NCBI RefSeq assembly: GCF_015706575.1
Contig: NW_024037072.1
Span: 2,175,001 to 2,239,000, forward strand
Direction: 5' to 3'
From: Patiria miniata
Taxonomy: Eukaryota > Echinodermata > Asteroidea > Valvatida > Asterinidae
Length of the DNA stretch: 64,000 nucleotides
The translations under genes were made by a program, and so were the position numbers. Below are positions 1-11,813 of this stretch, one piece after another. The notes under the pieces are model-generated. The model saw only the letters and a list, made by a program, of their open reading frames with translations. It was not told the DNA's origin and did not search any database. Positions within the stretch are counted from its first letter, which is position 1; every line of letters starts with the position of its first letter.

Positions 1-109
1 GGTACCCATGAGTGCATGTCCGGCTGGTCGGCATGGTAACCCACAGTGACGAGTTGTTTGATTGTTTCGGCATCACCTTCGTATGCTGCGCTGTGCAGTG
101 GAAACTGAT
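1..109 (-). CDS. Ankyrin-repeat gene, coding exon 3 (partial)
   Basis: After the TTGGGTAG acceptor the frame reads HQFPLHSAAYEGDAETIKQL and continues through GYHADQPDMHSWVP. This is the helix-turn-helix pattern of an ankyrin repeat. The exon continues beyond position 1. Confidence 0.7.
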   Translation of the reverse strand, partial: MSFHCTAQHTKVMPKQSNNSSLWVTMPTSRTCTHGY

Positions 110-2371
110 CTACCCAACTATATCAACGAAATCAGAAGAATTTTCTTGTTAGTGCTGAATGAAAGTAGGTCTTTTCAGAGATGGCTTTTGGGGGGAAAAA
201 AATTGAAAGTAGGCATGAAGGTCTGGAGTGTTGCATTTTCTACAACTAAATCTGAAACCTCTGAAAACAACGTGGAGTTTACTGCAAATAATCACCACAT
301 GCAACAACCTGGTAGCTTTGCAACATAGTTTCACATTATAGCACGTGTCATACATTTGTAGGTTAAGGCTTTGACATTCCAGTCATAAAATACTTAGATG
401 TTTCTACCATAGAAACTGTTTTTATACTGACGATTGGTAGAGGAGTTCAAAATTGCGCTTGCAATACAGATGTGCCATTTCATCAAATTCATTGATACTT
501 AATAAAAAAATCAGATTTTGAGAAAAAAGACAAATGTTGCTTTAGGCAGGAAAGTTGAAAAAGTCTGAATTATACATCATCTATGTCTTTTAGTCTAAAA
601 TTTGTTGATAAAACACCTATCAACTGCTGTCCCAGCCACACACAACAACAAACATTTAGACCTTGGGATTTCATTTCACCAATTCCCTACGCCAACAAAT
701 TAAGAGACAATCATCACAGCTTTTTTTACGAAGAATATTGCCGACGTACTTCTCTGGAGGGGCATGAATTGTAGTTCGCTGGGCCTCACTGTACGTCGCT
801 CTCAACTTGCTGTAGTCGGGCACTCCCATTCCAAAGAACGGATTGATCACAACTTTGTCAGCACTTATAAAGTCATTGAGTTTCTGCAAATTACAAAAAA
901 AATTGACAAAATGGCAGGAATGCATAAAACTGGAAATTTGCTCGTATTTTATCCTCATTGGTTGAAAATTTGTGTTACTCCCACTATTTCTAATTCCTTG
1001 AGTTTTCTTTTGATGAATCAAGTGGTCCTAAAACATGTGGAAAGATACAATTTAAATTACAGAAGAGTTTTTACTTCAAAACCTCAATGCACAAATTCTT
1101 TATTATCTATACCAATGTTGCATTTGTGGGCAGTGCTATCATATAGGATTACCCTGTTACGCTAATGAATGGGCTAATTCCGGTCCATTGCATGAAAAGA
1201 CTTTAAAGGAATAGCTTTAGACTTGCACAGTCTTGTTTTTCAGATGGGCCCAGGAAGGGGCAGTCAATAATCTGGGATTCGTCAACCCTGAACTTCCCAA
1301 ATCCTCCAAAATACTCTTTGCAAAATGGAGGATTTTGCAGGATTGAGGCTACAAATATGTATAATGCAAAAATGTGTGGCTGATTTCGGAGGATGCCATG
1401 TGTCAAGGTCTTGAGCCGGACCTTGTGTTGTTTATGCTCAGCCGTGCATAAAGTTAGGCCTACATTAGCCCTAACCCACCTCACTCCTCCAAAATCCTCC
1501 TGGCGGTTTTGGAGGATTCTAGAGGATTGAGGATGAATGGTGATTGAATCAAATGAGGATTCTGGAGGATTGAGGATGAATGGTGATTGAAGCACATGAG
1601 GATTTTGGAGGATTGAGGATGAATGGTGAATGAAGCACAAGAGGATTTTGGAGGATTGAGGATGAATGCATTTTGAGGCAGGACTGTCTGATGATTTTGA
1701 AGGATTTGGCGTTGGTTATCCTTCATTTAAACACGAGTGCAAAGTTTTGGGATGAGGAGGATTTTGGAGGATTGAGGATGAATGCATTTTGAGGCAGGAC
1801 TGTCTGACAATTTTGAAAAATTTAGGCGGAGTTGAAAAATTTTGGAGGATTTTGGAGGATTGAGGATGGTTGTAAGCAACAAGGGCCTAGGGGGTTAGGG
1901 TTAAATTATACTTTAAATCCTCCGCACTGCTCCAAGCTGTCACTGTCTCTGCCTCAACATATTGACAGTGATTGCTGGAGGATTTTGCAGGATTGAGGCA
2001 GTGGTCACCCTTCCGAGGGCCACATTCAAGAAAAAAATGGAGGATTGTGCAGGATTGAGGCTGCATCCTAGCAAAAATGCCTAAGGAGTTAGGGTTAATA
2101 ATGGAACTAATGAACATGTATCAAATCACACGTAATTGTGAGGTAAGCTTACTGGATCATCAACAGGAAGATCAGTCTGTGGCAGGAACACCGGGTTGAG
2201 GACGGCCGCATTGCAATGCTCCAACATCTTCATCTTGGTCAGAGCCTCGGCCGGTGAAACCCTGTAATCCGATTGGCTTATTTCTGTCACGTAGGCCGGG
2301 TTGGTGACGTTGCGACGGATGCGTTCCTCGGCCGAGCGCTGTCTGTATCGGGAGCCCGAGGAATGATGCAT
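1..2371 (-). CDS. Ankyrin-repeat protein, N-terminal part (gene continues past left edge)
   Basis: Three coding exons on the minus strand join in frame: 2371-2153, 883-730 and 109-1. The first ATG after an in-frame stop begins MHHSSGSRYRQ at 2371; the reading frame is open a little further upstream but has no ATG there. Exon 1 ends at a CCA|GTAAGC donor (phase 0). Exon 2 starts after a TTTGCAG acceptor and ends at C|GTAAAA (phase 1). Exon 3 starts after TAG and reads HQFPLHSAAYEGDAETIKQL, a typical ankyrin-repeat opening (PLHxAAxxGD). The roughly 124 residues before the repeat contain no domain I recognise. Ankyrin repeats bind other proteins; the partner and function here are unknown. Only the N-terminus lies in the window, so the subfamily cannot be named. 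Intron 1 carries a minisatellite array. Confidence 0.72.
110..729 (-). other. Intron 2 of the ankyrin-repeat gene
   Basis: AT-rich sequence between exons 2 and 3. No repeat or other gene was recognised in it. Confidence 0.55.
730..883 (-). CDS. Ankyrin-repeat gene, coding exon 2
   Basis: The exon runs from KLNDFISADKVVINPFFGMG to PPEKYVGNIL plus one base. It has a TTTGCAG acceptor and a GTAAAA donor. Its 154 nt take phase 0 to phase 1, which matches exon 3. No motif was recognised. Confidence 0.65.
1280..2075 (+). repeat. GGAGGATT-type minisatellite, left arm of a large inverted pair
   Basis: Degenerate tandem units built on TTTTGGAGGATTGAGGATGA, with about 30-60 nt periodicity, fill intron 1 of the ankyrin gene. 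The section 1465-1910 is collinear with the reverse complement of 4887-5330. The shared landmarks are a GGCGGTTTTGGAGG segment, a TTTAAACACGAGTGCAAAG segment and a GGGCCTAGGGGGTTAG edge. Short GGGTTAGGGTT telomere-like pieces lie at its borders. Confidence 0.85.
2153..2371 (-). CDS. Ankyrin-repeat gene, coding exon 1
   Basis: This exon encodes residues 1-73, from MHHSSGSRYRQRSAEERIRR to LPQTDLPVDDP. The donor is CCA|GTAAGC on the minus strand. Its base composition (GC-rich, with CpG) stands out from the AT-rich flanks. The frame extends upstream to about 2398 without another ATG, so a splice acceptor just upstream remains possible. Confidence 0.65.
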
Positions 2372-3940
2372 AATGCTGGATGGCTTGTGACTTGTCAAAT
2401 TTTTATTTTTAAGAAAAACGACTCAAATATTGCAGAACAATTGTTTACTCTGGAACTGGCACATTTTTGTTGATATGGTCAGTGTTGGTCAACTTAAGAC
2501 AATGATCACTTTCAGGAATTGAAGGGCATTTTTGTCCTGATCTCCTGTACATGTAAATGCTTGAAACAAATATGGTCACATCTTTAGACACACACAAAGC
2601 GCAAGATGCAGGATTGAGTTCTACTGCAGTTTTACAGCCAAGATCTGAAAGAGAAAAAAATATTGTGAATGTGATTCATGAAAATGTTCAGTAAAATTCC
2701 ACTTGCTTGATAGTGATACTTCTAAAGTTCTAAATAGTAACATTTATTCTAACTAAGCCTAAATGTGAAAATCAAAATTTGACAAAGTTCTACATGTTTG
2801 TGTACATGGTGGAAGTGTGGCCTATATTTACGGAGGTAGTCCAGTAAATTATCGGCCACATGATTTATGGGGCTAAGTAATAATATTGATCACTTGATAA
2901 GTTGATTGAGATGATCATGATGTGAAGAAAACAGTGGCGTTAGGTTACAAAATGTTTTCCTTTCTTTTTCTCACTGAATAAAGTCATACATACCTTACAA
3001 AGGAATTATTCTTCGCATCTCAATCTATCAACATTCAATATAACATTAATTAATAACCAAACTCAGTTACTCCACCCAGTTGGTTGAACAATGAATCATG
3101 GATTAACAATCACAATGCTCCCGTACACGTACACATGCATGACATGTACATAACATTGTGCTAAACCACAGTATAGTGCGCCCTCGCGCGCCTAAGTCGC
3201 GCCCAAGGCATGAGGGCGCACTACTTGCATGCTGCACTTTGCATGAATGAAATTTATGAAAGACATGAAAGAAGAGATGATGACATGCTGACGCGATGAC
3301 AGGGCTTGTTTACTTCGGATTGTTTTTTTTAACCCATGGACGTGTGCGATCATGTTTTCATGTACTGTTTTTAACGATTAATTAAATTGTGAGGTTTTCA
3401 AAACTGGTGTATGTCAACTGTGCTGATTGCTGTGCCCTAATTTGACATTTGCTGGACAATGCTGGAGTGGACAAACTAACGAAGGTTCAACTTCAAAAGG
3501 TAGGCAGTGAGATCAGACGAAATACCGGCGTTTATGTAGTTGCGGACCCCGTTTAGCTGCTAAGGGAACCAAAATCTACTTCTGTTCTAAATTTCGGGAC
3601 TCACCTAAGGTAAAGGTTAAGTAGATGACGATGACACTATGTTGTATATCTGCAGGATTAATTTTGTGGAAAGAGGGTCGGGTTTTCATTTTGAGGGAAG
3701 GGTAAAACAACGACAGAGCGAGAGACAAAACTCACGAACATGGCGACTAATTTTAAAAGTGCACCCTCGTGTGTTTACGAATTGTACATATTTCTGAAAA
3801 AAAACAAGCTGGTTTAGTAGAACGTTGCTGATTAATTGATGAAAAATTCCATTTTAGAAGCCAAGTTTTGGATTCAATTTAGTAGAGGACAACAACACCA
3901 TTTTATTACTATTACTACGCGAAATAAAACATGTGAAGCG
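2372..3940. other. 5' flank of the ankyrin gene, no gene recognised
   Basis: AT-rich sequence. A small GC-rich inverted repeat (TAGTGCGCCCTC / GAGGGCGCACTA) lies near 3174-3222. No convincing promoter motif or coding region was seen. Confidence 0.5.
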
Positions 3941-3942
3941 TC

Positions 3943-4106
3943 TAGTCCGAGTAACTAGGATGCTACGAATCGCTTTTTTAACATTTGGACATGGTCGGGC
4001 GATAGTAGGGTCCGCGATCGATAGCCGTATTGCGTTTATAATCGCCCAACCATGTCCAAATGTTAAAAAGCGATTCGTAGAGTCCTACTCCTAGTTACTT
4101 GGACTA
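3943..4106. repeat. Near-perfect palindrome (foldback MITE), 164 bp
   Basis: Ends are TAGTCCGAGTAACTAGGA and TCCTAGTTACTTGGACTA. The inner arms (ACATTTGGACATGG with CCATGTCCAAATGT, and CTACGAATCGC with GCGATTCGTAG) are also complementary. Arms of about 62 nt surround a loop of about 40 nt. It has no coding capacity. AGCGTC is present just outside both ends but at different distances, so the target-site duplication is unclear. Confidence 0.8.
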
Positions 4107-4886
4107 TTTAGCGTCCTGCATTTTTGGAAAAAAAGAAGCGGGAGGCCCATTTATTTTTTCCCTCCAAAATGGCAGCCCGACCGGGCTATTTTTCAAGATG
4201 GCTGCAATTTTTTTTTTAGATGGCCGCCATTGGACTCATAACAGAGCTTTATATGGCTCGTTCAACAGGCCCAAATGATGTCACTATTGAAAATTTATAA
4301 TTTGTTCGTTAAAAAAAACCCAAACAAATAAAGGAGGCGGCCTCCAAAAAGGAAGCAGGCGGGGACACTAGATGTGTTTTTAATATCGCCTAATTGTAGG
4401 ATTAATATTGTGGAAAGAGGGCAGGGTTTGATATTGTAGGGAAATTATGGGGTAAAAGTGACATCGATAAAAATGAAACTACTGAAAGCAAGTTGGCCAA
4501 TAGTGTCCAAGCAGGTTTGGTAGACCATTGGTGATAAGTTGATGCAGCTTGCTTCCCTACTCGTCTGGTTTCACATTAGAAATACGTACTGTTCAGTATC
4601 TTTTAGTACCTGTTTCCAGAACTGTAAGGTTTTTACAAACCTTACAGAAAGACCAATTGAAGTTGCCGTAGCAGAAAATTCTAATTTTTTTCCGACCTCC
4701 ACACTCTCCCGTCGCGAAATGTTCGGCCTCAATATTTCACAAGTATTATCCTGAACACAGCCACGGCAGTGGAGCTGGACGGTTCTTTTTAAGAAGCCAC
4801 AAAACTCATCAACATTTGTTACATGTACCTGTACAAGGGCCAAATTATGGAGTACAACATCCGTGTATTGTCTAAATGATTGGGCT

Positions 4887-5330
4887 TAAAAATTAAACTA
4901 ACCCCCTAGGCCCTTTTTGCTAAGAACCATCCTCAATCCTCCAAAATCCTCCAAAATTTTGCAACAGCACATAAATTCTTCAAAATTGTCAGACAGTCCT
5001 GCCTCAAAATGCATTCATCGTCAATCCTCCAAAATCCTCCTCATCCCAAAACTTTGCACTCGTGTTTAAATGAAGGATAACCAAAGCCGCTTCAAACTCA
5101 TTAGACAATCCTGCCTCAAAATGCATTTATCCTCAATCCTCCAAAATCATCCTCATCTTCAAACACCATTCATCCTCAATCCTCCAAAATCCTACTATGC
5201 TTCAATCACTATTCATCCTCAATCCTCCAAAATCCTACTATGCTTCAATCACCATTCATCCTCAATCCTTTAGAATCCTCCAAAACCGCCAGGAGGATTT
5301 TGGAGGAGTGAGGAGGGTTAGGGTTTGAAG
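4887..5330 (-). repeat. GGAGGATT-type minisatellite, right arm of the inverted pair
   Basis: This is the reverse-complement counterpart of 1465-1910, with the same landmarks in the same order. It lies about 3 kb away, upstream of the ankyrin gene. The outer edge again carries a GGGTTAGGGTTT telomere-like piece. Confidence 0.85.
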
Positions 5331-7275
5331 CCTAAAGAGGACTCAGAGGTTTGGAAACCCCCCCCCCCTCCCCCCACCCCTGGTCCATGAGCATCACATT
5401 GACAACTGTTAATCTACAGTGTATGGGCTCCGTGCACAAATGAAAGAGGGCGCCCTTTTACCTAGCAACGACGTCCAATGGGTGGGACATTTAGCTGGTT
5501 GACGCGTACCGTTCCTTGTGTGTGACGTACAGTACACCAGGGGATTTGTACTATGTACACGCAGTGGTACATGGTACGGCCGCGCGTCGCGGCAAAATTG
5601 CAGTCAGGCAAGATGGCATCGGTCGGTCACCCCCAACTGTGCTTTCTTTGCCGGTGAGGGGGTACTTGTGAACAGAGCGGATAAAAGAAACCATACCCGC
5701 AAATGTAAAAAATGTACGAAAGGTAGTTCATTAGTCTGTACAAAGTTTGCCTATAATAGATGATTTCCAGAAATGAATACAAAATTATTGCACAGTATAC
5801 AATGTATCAATGTATATCACTCTGTATACATGTACGGTACCATACAAAATCCAGTACATACAAGGTACATGAACACCACATACTGAGGCACTGTTTGACT
5901 GGACCCATGTAATGATTATCATGAAATGACATTTGAAGACGGTGGGGCCGTGCCCAGCATCCTCTTCATCATCTTGAGTGGTGCATACATGCATGACAGA
6001 GACATGAACTGTGTAAATGAGAACCTGATCTTCAATACTTGCAATCATGCGCATGATTTGATTCTTTTCTCATTTTAAAATCTAGTACCGTAACGTGAAA
6101 ACATGATAGCCACACTTTGTTTAATTGTAGGCAGTATCACTATCACATACTTAGAAATTAGAAATTTCAATTTTCAGTGGACAAAATTTCAAATGTTGAA
6201 GATTTCTAGAAATATGTACATTTGTAATTTCTATTCAGAGCATATGAACAGAGTCTTTTAATTATTTCATGGGAACATCCCCTGCTCATTTCTGAAAGAC
6301 ATTTTTTCTTCAATTCTTCAAGGACAGGCCGGAAGACATCTTCATGCATGATGCACACAATTTACAAATTCAGCAATCCTTTAAATATTAATAATACACA
6401 CATTGTGCACATATTCTGACTCATACCACGTGTGTCCTGCTGAGTGTAAATGTAATGAAATCACCAAGTTTTTTCTGAGCAATTGCAAAATGTGGGATAA
6501 TGGATAGCCCTCTTAAAAGTTTTGGAGGTTAATTTAATAAAGATCTTGGAAGAGGTTACATTCACTGCATTGATGATGCTACGATGACTGTGTACTCGGG
6601 TAGATGATGTTGCGCTTTGATTGTAAATGGGCTACTGAGCAGTCATCTCTCATCATCCATGCAGTATGCACACATGGTGTAGAAACATGTATGTACGTGT
6701 TTTACATGTAAGTAACAAGGATAGAATTCCACTGGTGTAATACATTTGCATCCTATGTTGTACAATGTGCTGGTATTTTATGATGTAAAATTAGCCTTAA
6801 AGTTAAAGTGGTGTTGTGTGAACAAAAAGGTAAAAATATACATGTACTGTACATGTCTATCTGCCAACATGCAGAAGAATTTCTGTATAATTATTAGTAC
6901 CGTATTTCACATCATCAAACCTCTGTGTTAGGGTCCAACATGGAGATTGTTTGAAACCCTTTCTCACTAGCACCTACTCTTGTTTTACTATACTCTCGAG
7001 GACAATGCTTTGTGTTTCTCTTTGTCCCTGTAATATAACACTCTCCCATACACTAAGCTCACAAACTTAATACAGAGGACCGTTTCCAACAAAAGATAGG
7101 GCCTACAAAATCCAAAATTTATTTAATCTACGGCTGACCAGTATACCGTACACATTGGTGTAACTGTGAGCAGTATGCCTTGTAGTATTATGTCTTGTGA
7201 CCGAGTCCCGCGTATTGCTTTCAACTTGTGATTGAAGTACAATACTGAAAGGCAAGACAACAGTGTGAAAAGATC
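5331..7275. other. Intergenic, no gene recognised
   Basis: The sequence holds a poly-C tract at 5361-5380. One end of the TATGGGCTCCGTGC element appears at about 5422; the complete copy is at 22842-23168. The rest is AT-rich with scattered TACATGTA palindromes. No exon pattern was seen. Confidence 0.45.
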
Positions 7276-7276
7276 T

Positions 7277-7804
7277 TAGGCCAAAAAAAAAAAATGGTGT
7301 GTTTATGGTAACCCGACCGACCTGGAATTTTTTCAGCCAAATTACCGACCTCAAACTTTTTGTTGCCGTCTTAAAGGTTGATATTGATCATTTTAAATGA
7401 ACAAATTTCAAACATTTCAAGTACTTTTAATTATTTGCCACGAACATAAACCATTTCCACACTTGAAACTCACCATGATTTGACACGTGCGAAAATTGCG
7501 ACGATCTAATAACTTGAATTTTCAAACTATGAAGTACGACTATTTTTGCACAAATGCATTGGGTTGAACTGGTGCGCCTGGCCGACGGACGCCAGAACGA
7601 ATTAATTTGGAATGAAATGTATCGATTGAGTATCTTGAGTGCTTGAATAATGTATTTATACAATTTTTTTTGCGAAAGAACACACATGGGCATGCAGAAC
7701 TGAAATGAAAAAAAAAAATTACAAAATAAAGTTATTTCCCTACCTACCTACCTGGATTTTTTTCAGGCCGTAACCGTAAACACACAATTTTTTTGTTTGG
7801 CCTT
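7277..7804. repeat. Inverted-repeat element with GGCC-poly(A) ends
   Basis: The left end runs TAGGCC, poly(A), GTGTGTTTATGGTAACC. It is mirrored at the right end by GTAACCGTAAACACAC, poly(T), GGCC. CTACCTACCTACC and a second CCTGGAATTTTTT / CCTGGATTTTTTT pair lie inside. A related fragment is at 46500-46690. No coding capacity. Confidence 0.6.
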
Positions 7805-8134
7805 ATCATACACCAGTACCATAAGTTACATCTGAGCTCTCTTGTCTTGACTGGCTAGCAGTGGCTAGCTAGAGGGAAGACAGCTTGATGCAAACGGCTA
7901 ATTCAAACAAATCGGCATTTTGGCCCCCTGGGTACCCATTACTTTCTGGTGGGAGGCTGGTGGAAGCAATCAGTTGCACAATGGCCCGCCTAGGGACAAG
8001 CAATGCTGTTCCACTGTCTAGACTTCATTTCATATGGTTCACTGCACGGAATTATGAACCAAGGCTTTGCACAGATTTTGCAGAATTTATGGTGAAACAG
8101 TTGTCTGTGAAGTTACTAAAGAGTGGGTTGTAAG

Positions 8135-8281
8135 TACAGGCATGCAACTTTTCCTCGGATCCGCTGATTTCCTCGTATTTTGCTTCTCATAAATGCCATT
8201 ACAAATTGAAAAACACTGCACAAAGTCTTGTGTGGTTTAGAATTTCCCCGTTTTTTCTAAACTCCCAGTTGCATGCCTGTA
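8135..8281. repeat. 147-bp MITE, copy 1
   Basis: Terminal inverted repeats TACAGGCATGCAACT and AGTTGCATGCCTGTA are perfect. The ends include TA, compatible with a TA target duplication. Copies 2 and 3 are at 12685-12829 and 29128-29285. Confidence 0.82.
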
Positions 8282-10040
8282 CGTGTAAGTAGCAGTTTGT
8301 TGCCACAGCATTTGTGTGCACATGTATGTATACGTGGGTTGATTAGCCAAATTTCAAACAAATTACAAATTTACAAACAATAATATTTTAAGCGAACTAC
8401 CCAAACTATTGTTTTTTAAATTTAGTACACCAATGTGAAGGGTACACGTGTACACATTAATGCTTCTTTTTAATAATCCCCTACATTTCTTGTCTAGGGG
8501 GCATAATGGCAATTCTTCCCTGGTGCCTGTAATTTGCAACTTTATAATCAATACAAGACCTTATTTTTAGCAACCCTCTCTATAATATTCTACATGGGGG
8601 GGGGGGGGGGGAGACCCCTAGTACCCATGGTATGTGGGTCAGCCAGTGCCTGGATCATGCATGCAGGCTCATGTTCCTAGTTGGAGTTCATATGCAATGA
8701 TCTACAATTTCATATCAGATTTCCAATTTTCGCACCAGTCCCGGCATGACAGGCCCATGCATGTAGATTTACGGCAGCTGTTGTACATATGGAGCAAAGG
8801 TCTACATTTTAAGGCCTGTGCTGAATATTTGATCACATCCACTGAAAATCCAAACAGCGTGCATTTTCTGATTTGAATATTTGAGAAGATGACGAAAGAC
8901 ATACATTGTAGGCCTACCGGTAGATGATATTTTAATCGTGTATAAGTTGCGAGGTTAAATTTTCAAATGCCACATTTTTTGAGACAGCTAGTCACTTATT
9001 AAATTATTAAAATATTATACACACATGATTTGAGATCTTCAAATCCAAAAGGGAATATTATGATGTTCGTTATTTTGTAAAGATCATTGTCAATTTTCGA
9101 CAGGGGTAGGGGCATGCAATATCATAATTGGCACATGTACATTGTAGGCTTAAATTGGCATGTTTCAAATATGTGATCAAATCCAAGTTTGAATAGTTGA
9201 ATAAGAAACTAGTAGAAAATGCACACCACTTTTTCAAGCAACAAAGCATCTTCACAAAAAATGAATCATCAAATACATGTTATGTAACAATTAAAAGAAA
9301 AACACCCAACACCATTTTGAACCTAATTTCTTTCCTCTGACACTCCTCCCCCGAGCCCCCCTTCTTTTCTTTCTTTTTTGGGGGGACACAGAAATGCAAA
9401 GTGTATACACGTTGCATAAATTTCTTGCATAAAACATACATGATTTTCTCTTGTGGTTTCATAATTTGTAGCAAATTTTCAAGTGCCTGCTCATTTTCCA
9501 GGAATTGGGAGGGTTGACAGCAAGGTCAACCAGTGAAAGCTAAAAATATACCTGGGGTCATTCAACCCCCTGATTGGTGGCTGTTTATCATGATGACAGA
9601 CATTTGTTTGTTTCTTGGTTGGCAGTTGGTACCATTGTGAAAGTGCTGCCAAGATTGTAAGGTGATATGTACAGTCATTGTTGGTGTGGGCGTTGTGGGA
9701 TCACAACATTGTGCCTCAGGCAAATTATGTTCTAAATGGATGCATTTTGATGACAGCAGTACATGTGCACTGGTTGTAATGCAATTTGTTTTTCTATGAA
9801 CGCAGGACCTTTGGCTGATTTCTACTGTACGTATACGTGTGAGTGTTGTTGAATTTGATTTTTGTGCGATAGTTTAGCCACAAAAAGTTGTATTGTAGCC
9901 ATGATACATGATGTACATTGTACAATTTTATCATTGTGATTTCACATATTTTTTAATAAACAAAAGCATCTCTACTCCTGATGTCTCCTAAATGTGTTAG
10001 GATTAAAAACTTTTATACGGCATATATAATGTACATAACA
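8282..10040. other. Intergenic, no gene recognised
   Basis: AT-rich sequence with a poly-G run at 8597-8611. No exon, promoter or RNA gene was recognised. Confidence 0.45.
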
Positions 10041-10044
10041 AATA

Positions 10045-10498
10045 TTAAAATGCTGAAGAGAATGCTGTATTTTCTGAGACAACAATATTCTAGGATCTCA
10101 ATTTCAGTTCAAAAGTTGCCAAGTCATGTTTTGAATTGCGAACAAAAATAAGCATCCGGGACACGTTCTCATTCAGACTATTGCAGCTGCGCGATGTCGC
10201 GCATTGAAGTGACGAATTGTAGCAACTGCATGTGCTTGCACGTGCCCATTCACGGCTTCGCCAAATTAAAAACGGACTGCATTGTGATTGTGTAATCTAG
10301 AAATTTCCAAAATGCGTCTTTATGCATCTTTGGAAATATTCTTTCTGGCATGCTGTCACTGGCATGCTGTTACTTTGAAGAAAACAACACAAGAAGGTCA
10401 ACTTCACAGGGAATTTCATGGCATTACCATCTTTAAACCAAATAAGATTTTTAACAATAGTTTTGTCAGTTACTTTTTGGATAGCTGCAAATGATATG
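10045..10498 (+). repeat. 550-bp MITE family, truncated copy A
   Basis: The sequence from the AACAATATTCTAGGATCTC segment to TTTGGATAGCTGCAAATGAT matches the copies at 25342-25880, 38034-38584 and 44215-44690. The outer inverted repeats are eroded. Confidence 0.75.
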
Positions 10499-11014
10499 AA
10501 AGTGAACCCACATATATGCAGAATATCAGGCCAGTGAAACAAACCCTGATTTTCAGTAACTTTTGTTTAGACAGTGTCTCACAGGGCCTTGGATACAGAC
10601 TTAAGCCCAGTACCGAGTATAATGGCCAGGGGTTGGACTGGGGGATGTTTGTGACCAAAATCTTAGAAATAAAATGAGTGAAGAATATTTTATTCAACAT
10701 TTGTAAAACATAATTTGTGTGTGTGTGAAAAATCTGGTGAACTGAAACTATGTTCACTGAAGTTGGGATGGATCAGGCCTGAGAGAGGATCACAGTGTTT
10801 GATCATGAAACATTTCAATGAGATCACAGTGTTCATATAGAAACTCTATTAAACCAACCCCATTGTGTGTGTAGTTTCATCATGGGACAGTTTCACTCAC
10901 TAAATAAAAAAAACCACTAAAGTCCCAGTACATGTTTTTATATCACTGTTGGGTTTTGCAATATTAAAAAATTTCCCCCAGACTGTGTGATTCTCATGTC
11001 AACAAAGGTTACAC

Positions 11015-11142
11015 CTCTATGTTCCGACACCCCTATGTTCCGACTGCACATATTCCTATTCCTAACCCTAACCCTAACCCTAACCCTAACCGGGAGTAAC
11101 ACAATCTAGGTTGTCGGAACATAGGGGTGTCGGAACATAGAG
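11015..11142. repeat. Interstitial telomere-like repeat in a perfect 30-bp inverted repeat
   Basis: The block at 11061-11091 consists of about five CCCTAA units. It is enclosed by perfect 30-nt inverted arms, 11015-11044 and 11113-11142, each containing two copies of ATGTTCCGAC or its complement. The arms are themselves built from a short direct repeat. Confidence 0.9.
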
Positions 11143-11295
11143 CAGTCACCTCAACAAAGGCTTGAACAATATTTTGATAATACGTACCGTGTAGTGTTGA
11201 TTTTTTTCTTAAAACCGAAATGATGAATTGAACAATACCAAATGATGAATTGTTAAAACACCGAAAAAGTTTGTATGGAATTTGATTTGGCCCTA

Positions 11296-11813
11296 TACAG
11301 GGTGAGTAAAAAAAAACCACCCAAATGTCGCGCGTGGGACCATTGTTTTAGTGAAGTTCTAAATGGAGCACTTTCAAAATCTAGGATATGAAAGCTCAAT
11401 TCATAAGCTTTCTTGAAGTACAAGAATCATTCAAATCACTCAAGTACTTTTCAAGTTATGGAATTTTAAACACAAACACCGTTTTAAAGTTTTGTCCACG
11501 GATCACAAAACGGTAAGTGTTCTTTCAGCAAAACGAAAACAAATCACATAGAGATGCGTGTGAATTGTTGTCGTTTTGCTGAAAGAACGCACACCTTTTG
11601 TGTGATCCATGGACAGAACTTTAAAACGGTGGTTGTGTTTAAAATTCCATAACTTGAAAAGTACTTGAGTGATTTGACTGATTTTTTGTACTAAAAGAAA
11701 GCTTATAAATTGGGCATTAATATCCTAGACTAAATTGAAAGTGCTACATGCAGAACTTCACTAAAACAATAGTCCCAACATTTGGGTTTCGTGTTTTTTT
11801 GACTCACCCTGTA
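11296..11813. repeat. 518-bp foldback MITE, copy 1
   Basis: Arms of about 250 nt are mutually complementary. Ends are TACAGGGTGAGT and ACTCACCCTGTA, and the centre has TTTCAGCAAAACGAAAAC and its complement. The TA at the ends is compatible with a TA target duplication. A second, shorter copy lies at 19773-20165. Confidence 0.88.

Noticed and set aside
1203..1726. Open frames encoding repeated HSSSILQNPH and FILNPPESS motifs
   Set aside because: They are translations of the GGAGGATT minisatellite; a repeat length divisible by three keeps the frame open.
2153..2398. A start of the ankyrin protein at 2398
   Set aside because: The codon there is TTG. The first in-frame ATG is at 2371, and an in-frame TGA lies further upstream.
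7885..8133. 82-codon plus-strand open frame with balanced composition
   Set aside because: No recognised motif, no splice context, and it stops at a MITE border; unsupported.
11061..11091. Chromosome end
   Set aside because: Only about five CCCTAA units, inside an inverted repeat with unique DNA and genes on both sides.
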